Shown here: positions 7,556 through 10,809 of the stretch, one piece after another
Numbering within the stretch: the stretch's first letter is position 1
Layout: every line of letters starts with the position of its first letter
Source: Bacteroidota bacterium
GTDB lineage: Bacteria; Bacteroidota; Bacteroidia; Bacteroidales; UBA10428
DNA: 10,809 nucleotides
NCBI GenBank assembly: GCA_029268165.1
Contig: JAJUGM010000075.1
Location: forward strand, 1-10,809
Direction of reading: 5' to 3'
Notes under the pieces: model-generated
What the model was told of the DNA's origin: nothing
What the model saw: the letters and a program-made list of their open reading frames with translations, nothing else
The model's database searches: none
Position numbers and translations under genes: made by a program

Positions 7556-8293
7556 TTATGCCATTTTTCTTCTCAAAGCGAGGTCATAACGTTTGGATGC
7601 AAAATCCCAGTTAACAATGTTCCAGAATGCATTAATATAGTCTGTTCGTCTGTTCTGATATTTCAGGTAATATGCATGTTCCCATACATCAAGGCAAAGT
7701 ATGGGAAAACCTTTGTCTTTTGAAATATCCATAATCGGATTATCCTGATCCTGCGTGGCAGTGATCTTAAGTTTGCCTTCGGAAAATATCAGCCATGCCC
7801 AGCCAGAGCCAAATACGCTACGGGCTGCTGTGTCAAACTGACTTTTAAAGTTATCAAATGAACCAAATGAGCCAATTATTGCATCATGCAGTTTGCCTTC
7901 AGGCATCCCACCCCCGTTGGGTGAAAGCACATTCCAGAATAATAAATGATTCAAATAACCCCCTCCGTTATTTCTTAATAATTCTGTATATTTCGAAACT
8001 TCAGATAGAATCTCCCTTGCCGGTTTACTACTGATACCCAGTTGCCTTGTAATATCATTAAATTTCATGGTATAGGCAGCGTGGAGTTTTGAATAATGAA
8101 TTTTCATTGTTTCGGTATCAATATATGGCTCAAGAGCATCAAAAGCATAAGGGAGAGGTGGCTGAATAAAACCATCCTTATTTTTCCTCGGTTTTAAAGA
8201 ATACAAAGGGTTTAAACCCTTTGCAGTAAAGCCTGATGCATAAAAAGCTGCTACTCCAATCAAACCAGTTTTTATAAACGTTCGTTTATCCAT
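7556..8293 (-). CDS. Exported iron/manganese superoxide dismutase, Mn-type residues
   Basis: This 245-aa Fe/Mn superoxide dismutase would convert superoxide to oxygen and hydrogen peroxide. The catalytic domain starts at about LPYAFDALEP (47-56). All four metal ligands are present by alignment to E. coli SodA/SodB: His66, His116, Asp202 and His206, the last two in LDVWEHAYYLKYQNRR. Gly112 at the Fe-SOD Gln69 position and Gln183 in DQDNP point to the Mn-type or a cambialistic enzyme. The residue matching gateway His30 is Leu70, which is unusual; Tyr74 (Tyr34 equivalent) is kept. The N-terminus MDKRTFIKTGLIGVAAFYASG resembles a Tat signal with KR instead of RR, or a Sec signal, followed by a linker to about 45, so the protein is probably exported to the periplasm. 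The frame is open to an ATG at 8332, but the ATG at 8293 gives the sensible signal peptide and sits behind a -7-like element. Confidence 0.93.
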   Translation of the reverse strand: MDKRTFIKTGLIGVAAFYASGFTAKGLNPLYSLKPRKNKDGFIQPPLPYAFDALEPYIDTETMKIHYSKLHAAYTMKFNDITRQLGISSKPAREILSEVSKYTELLRNNGGGYLNHLLFWNVLSPNGGGMPEGKLHDAIIGSFGSFDNFKSQFDTAARSVFGSGWAWLIFSEGKLKITATQDQDNPIMDISKDKGFPILCLDVWEHAYYLKYQNRRTDYINAFWNIVNWDFASKRYDLALRRKMA

Positions 8294-8329
8294 TTTACAA
8301 ACAAACAGTAATAAATTTAATAAATTAAA

Positions 8330-8337
8330 CAAACATA
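8330..8337 (-). promoter_or_regulatory. Possible -7 promoter element of the SOD gene
   Basis: TATGTTTG on the minus strand matches the Bacteroidetes TAnnTTTG -7 consensus and would place the transcript start about 30 nt upstream of the ATG at 8293. The -33 partner is poor: the nearest TTTG (8365-8362) is 24 bp away, longer than the usual 19-21. Only the -7 element is well supported. Confidence 0.4.
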
Positions 8338-8362
8338 TTAAAAAAAAGTTTCACGAAAAACC

Positions 8363-8381
8363 AAATAATGATGAATTATTT
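8363..8381. promoter_or_regulatory. Inverted repeat upstream of the SOD promoter
   Basis: AAATAAT - GATGA - ATTATTT forms perfect 7-bp arms around a 5-bp centre, just upstream of the SOD -7 element in the 192-bp divergent region between the SOD and kinase genes. It resembles half of a Fur-type box (AATAATGAT), but the other half matches poorly. It may bind a regulator or be chance in this very AT-rich stretch. The rest of 8294-8485 shows no other clear structure and no convincing promoter for the kinase. Confidence 0.25.
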
Positions 8382-8485
8382 CATTTTTCATATAACCTTC
8401 AATAAATTTTCCACGTAAAATAAATATAAATCTCGCATATTTTGTAAATTAGTGGATAAGGAATTACTAACCTGGGGCAGAGAAA

Positions 8486-10060
8486 ATGTTATCCGGTATT
8501 GCTAATAAGGTTTTCTCGGTTAATGCTGATCATCAGTTTGGGCATTTAAAAAAATCGTATATTAAGGAGTTTACCAATGATTCATGTATTCTCAATTACC
8601 AGCGCCTTCGCTACTGGCTATATTTTCTGATACCTTTCAGCGCATTACAAATCTTATTTGACTTTGTGCTCACCAGTATGTGGTCTGATAAGCAGGTGCT
8701 GGCAGTCCGGCATTTTGATGTATATATGGCTACTGTTGCGTTATTGATGTTTTACGTTACGCATTTGCAGCAACCAAAAACACCTGCTGACCTGCGCCCT
8801 TATCACAAAATATTAATGGCTTTTTATATTTTTTCACATTTATTCTGGTCGGCAGGAATTGGTGGTATCGAATCAGAAACCGCTAACGGATTACCTACCT
8901 ATCTGATAGGTGTTTTTTCGGCATCCACGTTGTTTATTGTACCTGCCTTATACTTTTTGCTTCTGCTAATAATTAGTATGGCAGGATTAGCTATATCCGT
9001 TTATCTAATGCATGTATCATTCGAATCTATTGTTAATCAGTATTATACTGTTTTTATTCTTATATTTATTGCATTTATTACTTCAAGATTAATTTATGGC
9101 ACACGGTTCCGCACCTTCATTAGCAGCCGTGAGCTTGAAAAACTGAATTTAACCCTTAATCAGAAAGTTGAAGAACGGACCCAGGAGTTATCTGAAACAA
9201 ACATCCAACTTAAGAATGAAATTGAAGTGCGCATCAGGTTTGAACGTGAGCTCAAAAAAGCCCTTGTCAGGGCAGAAGAGGCTGACCGGTTGAAGACACT
9301 TTTTCTGGCCAACATGTCACACGAGATACGCACGCCTTTAAACGGGATTCTTGGATTCAGCGATTTACTTAAAAGCCAGGAGATTCCGGAAGAAAAGCGC
9401 AAGAGGTATTATGACATTATTTATAACAGCGGGCAACAATTGTTGAAAATTATTGACGATATTCTTGATATATCGATGATTGAAGCCAATCAGATCAAAG
9501 TAAATAAGACTTATTTTTATTTGAATAATTTGTTGAAAGATACTTTTGAATTTTTCATCAATTATAATAGGGCAGAAAAAGGCGAAGCTATTATCATTAA
9601 CTGTGTTTACGGACTTGATGATGGCGCAGACAGAATTTACACTGATCCGGGCAGACTTCAGCAAATATTAAATAACCTTTTAAAAAATGCCATAAAATTT
9701 ACTGATCAAGGAACAATAACATTCGGATATTCTGTGGTGAATGATATGATAGAATTCTTTGTCGAAGACACAGGCATTGGCATCAGAAGCGAAATGCATG
9801 AAAAAATTTTTAAGCGGTTTATCCAGAGTGAAGAAATATTCAAACGAAATTACGGCGGGACAGGGCTGGGCCTTGCCATTTCAAAGGGCATTGTTGAATG
9901 CCTTGGTGGCCGCATCTGGCTTGATAAAGAATATTCACCAGGAGCTCGTTTCTGCTTTAACATTCCGTTCTTTACAGCCCAGCCTGACAATTCAGTTCTG
10001 GATAGTGAAAATGTCAGCAATAATTTTTCAGCAGCGCTTAAAAACCTTGGTTTAAAATAA
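8486..10060 (+). CDS. Membrane sensor histidine kinase, no receiver domain
   Basis: This 524-aa protein is a two-component sensor kinase of the inner membrane. About six TM segments are visible (roughly 42-60, 79-96, 108-124, 137-155, 156-177, 185-204), with short loops and no large periplasmic sensor domain. A coiled-coil linker follows (about 210-268, containing KVEERTQELSETN). The HisKA dimerisation domain has the H-box FLANMSHEIRTPLNGILGF (273-291) with phospho-acceptor His279. The HATPase_c domain has the N-box QILNNLLKNAIKFT (393-406), the G1 box VEDTGIGI (426-433), an F-box-like KIFKRF (440-445) and the G2 box GGTGLGLAISKGIVECLGG (457-475). A tail of about 25 residues follows. Neither a receiver domain nor a response-regulator gene is in the window, so its partner lies elsewhere. 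The start ATG at 8486 follows a purine-rich leader (GGGGCAGAGAAA). The signal sensed is unknown; the TM region may sense a membrane-soluble or intramembrane cue. Confidence 0.94.
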   Translation: MLSGIANKVFSVNADHQFGHLKKSYIKEFTNDSCILNYQRLRYWLYFLIPFSALQILFDFVLTSMWSDKQVLAVRHFDVYMATVALLMFYVTHLQQPKTPADLRPYHKILMAFYIFSHLFWSAGIGGIESETANGLPTYLIGVFSASTLFIVPALYFLLLLIISMAGLAISVYLMHVSFESIVNQYYTVFILIFIAFITSRLIYGTRFRTFISSRELEKLNLTLNQKVEERTQELSETNIQLKNEIEVRIRFERELKKALVRAEEADRLKTLFLANMSHEIRTPLNGILGFSDLLKSQEIPEEKRKRYYDIIYNSGQQLLKIIDDILDISMIEANQIKVNKTYFYLNNLLKDTFEFFINYNRAEKGEAIIINCVYGLDDGADRIYTDPGRLQQILNNLLKNAIKFTDQGTITFGYSVVNDMIEFFVEDTGIGIRSEMHEKIFKRFIQSEEIFKRNYGGTGLGLAISKGIVECLGGRIWLDKEYSPGARFCFNIPFFTAQPDNSVLDSENVSNNFSAALKNLGLK

Positions 10061-10148
10061 AAATAGCTGTTAGTCGTCAGTTAACAAGAATGCCAACGGC
10101 CACATTATATTAATATGTTAATCAGAGTGATATAATGAAAATCACCAT
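10061..10148. other. Convergent intergenic region with weak hairpins
   Basis: These 88 bp separate the 3' ends of the kinase and the M16 peptidase genes. Small inverted repeats occur: TGTTA/TAACA (10068-10072 with 10082-10086), the palindrome ATATTAATAT (10107-10116), and GTGAT/ATCAC (10127-10131 with 10141-10145). None is GC-rich with a T-tract, so a terminator function is only a possibility. Confidence 0.3.
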
Positions 10149-10809
10149 TTAATTCACTTTTTTCTCGGGGTATAAAACCACCCTGACATATTTGTTAATG
10201 TTAATCTTGCGGGCTATTCTTTGTATTTCTTCAGAAGAAATGTTGTCAATGCGTGCTTGATATTGTGTTATTATGCCGGGGTCATTATTACGGTATATTT
10301 CTACCAGCTTACCTATCCATGGCCCGTTTTCTTTCATTTCTTTTTCCTTTTCTCTCCGCTCGGTCTCCTTAACCTTCAGAATGTCCTCATTTCTGACGCC
10401 TTCATTCTGAATTTTAATGATTTCATCAAGAGCTGCTCGGGTAAGTTTGTCAGTATTTTCAGGAGAACACGGAATATAAAGGGTAAATTCATAATGCTCG
10501 AAAGGTACGCTAATAAGATTGAGGTCAATATCAAACCCATACACCCCGCTCATTTCTTCACGCAGAACGTCAATGTAACGCAACTGAAGCAATGATTTCA
10601 GCACGTCAAACATATAGGCGTCTTCGGGCATCCAGGTTGTATTCGACTCTAAATAAAGAGCGACTATGCTTTTGGGGTCACTTCCTTTATTAATGGAAGT
10701 ATCAATGGCTGTGACGGGAGCCCTGATGCCCATATCCTGCCATTTTTCAGTTCTTCGGAGTGACGGAAGACTTGCAATGTATTTCTCTATTAAGGGTTTA
10801 ATACTGTCA
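10149..10809 (-). CDS. M16-family zinc peptidase (PqqL-like), C-terminal part
   Basis: The frame stays open to the window edge, so the gene is partial and its N-terminus lies beyond 10809. About 219 residues are visible, starting DSIKPLIEKYIASLPS, typical of the end of an M16 (pitrilysin/PqqL) repeat unit in the form ...IxPLIEKYLASLPS..R.E.W.D.G.R.P. Then come a small-subdomain-like stretch (LKSLLQLRYIDVLREEMSGVYGFD), which matches the RLYxxLREExGxxYG region of M16 peptidase C-terminal domains, and a helical tail with many charged residues (KETERREKEKEMKENG). The zinc-binding HxxEH motif belongs to the N-terminal half and is not in the window, so activity cannot be judged. An internal ATG at 10733 is not the real start because family sequence continues upstream of it. 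These proteins are often periplasmic in Bacteroidetes and cut peptides; the substrate is unknown. Confidence 0.88.
   Translation of the reverse strand, partial: DSIKPLIEKYIASLPSLRRTEKWQDMGIRAPVTAIDTSINKGSDPKSIVALYLESNTTWMPEDAYMFDVLKSLLQLRYIDVLREEMSGVYGFDIDLNLISVPFEHYEFTLYIPCSPENTDKLTRAALDEIIKIQNEGVRNEDILKVKETERREKEKEMKENGPWIGKLVEIYRNNDPGIITQYQARIDNISSEEIQRIARKININKYVRVVLYPEKKVN

Noticed and set aside
7412..8499. 12-bp inverted pair ATACCGGATAAC (7412-7423) and GTTATCCGGTAT (8488-8499) flanking the SOD gene
   Set aside because: A few 12-bp matches are expected by chance in a 10.8-kb window (about 5.8e7 position pairs over 1.7e7 possible 12-mers). One copy is inside the kinase coding start, and neither is extended or accompanied by target-site duplication or a transposase.
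9160..10055. Frames at 9160-9402 (-), 9365-9664 (-) and 9759-10055 (+) within the kinase gene
   Set aside because: They overlap the HisKA and HATPase domains in other frames; the kinase reading explains the sequence fully.
10221..10595. Plus-strand frame of 124 aa opposite the M16 peptidase gene
   Set aside because: It is antisense to a conserved peptidase domain and rich in Phe and Leu as expected of a reversed Lys/Glu-rich helix.

Overview
The window looks like chromosomal DNA of a Gram-negative member of the Bacteroidetes, most likely a Bacteroidales or Marinilabiliales-type lineage. The grounds are the AT-rich and mostly short intergenic gaps, A-rich leaders with weak or no Shine-Dalgarno sequence, two promoter elements of the Bacteroidetes form (TTTG at -33, TAnnTTTG at -7), and protein types common in that phylum. 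The organism is inferred from these signs; no rRNA or marker gene is present.

Layout. Positions 1-633 (+) carry the C-terminal two thirds of a DUF1295 (steroid 5-alpha-reductase-like) membrane protein whose 5' end is broken by in-frame stops. It converges, with only 8 bp between stops, on a four-gene minus-strand operon that reads from 6784 down to 642: TetR-family regulator, TolC-like outer-membrane channel, lipoprotein membrane-fusion adaptor, RND inner-membrane pump. Together these make a complete tripartite efflux machine plus its probable local repressor. Upstream of the regulator lie a good Bacteroidetes promoter and a tandem 10-bp repeat overlapping it, which looks like the operator. 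Divergent from the operon is a 157-residue two-TM membrane protein of unknown function (6918-7391, +).

Next come an exported Mn-type superoxide dismutase (7556-8293, -), a six-TM sensor histidine kinase without a receiver domain (8486-10060, +), and the C-terminal part of an M16 zinc-peptidase-family protein (10149 to the window edge, -).

Working together: the efflux operon is a self-contained export and regulation unit. The SOD points to defence against superoxide outside the cytoplasm. The kinase has no partner regulator in view. I see no phage, IS element, CRISPR array, tRNA or rRNA, and no clearly new multi-gene system. The items most worth a second look are the broken DUF1295 gene, the operator/promoter arrangement of the efflux operon, a His-to-Leu change next to the SOD active site, and the unknown membrane protein sharing the regulator's intergenic region.
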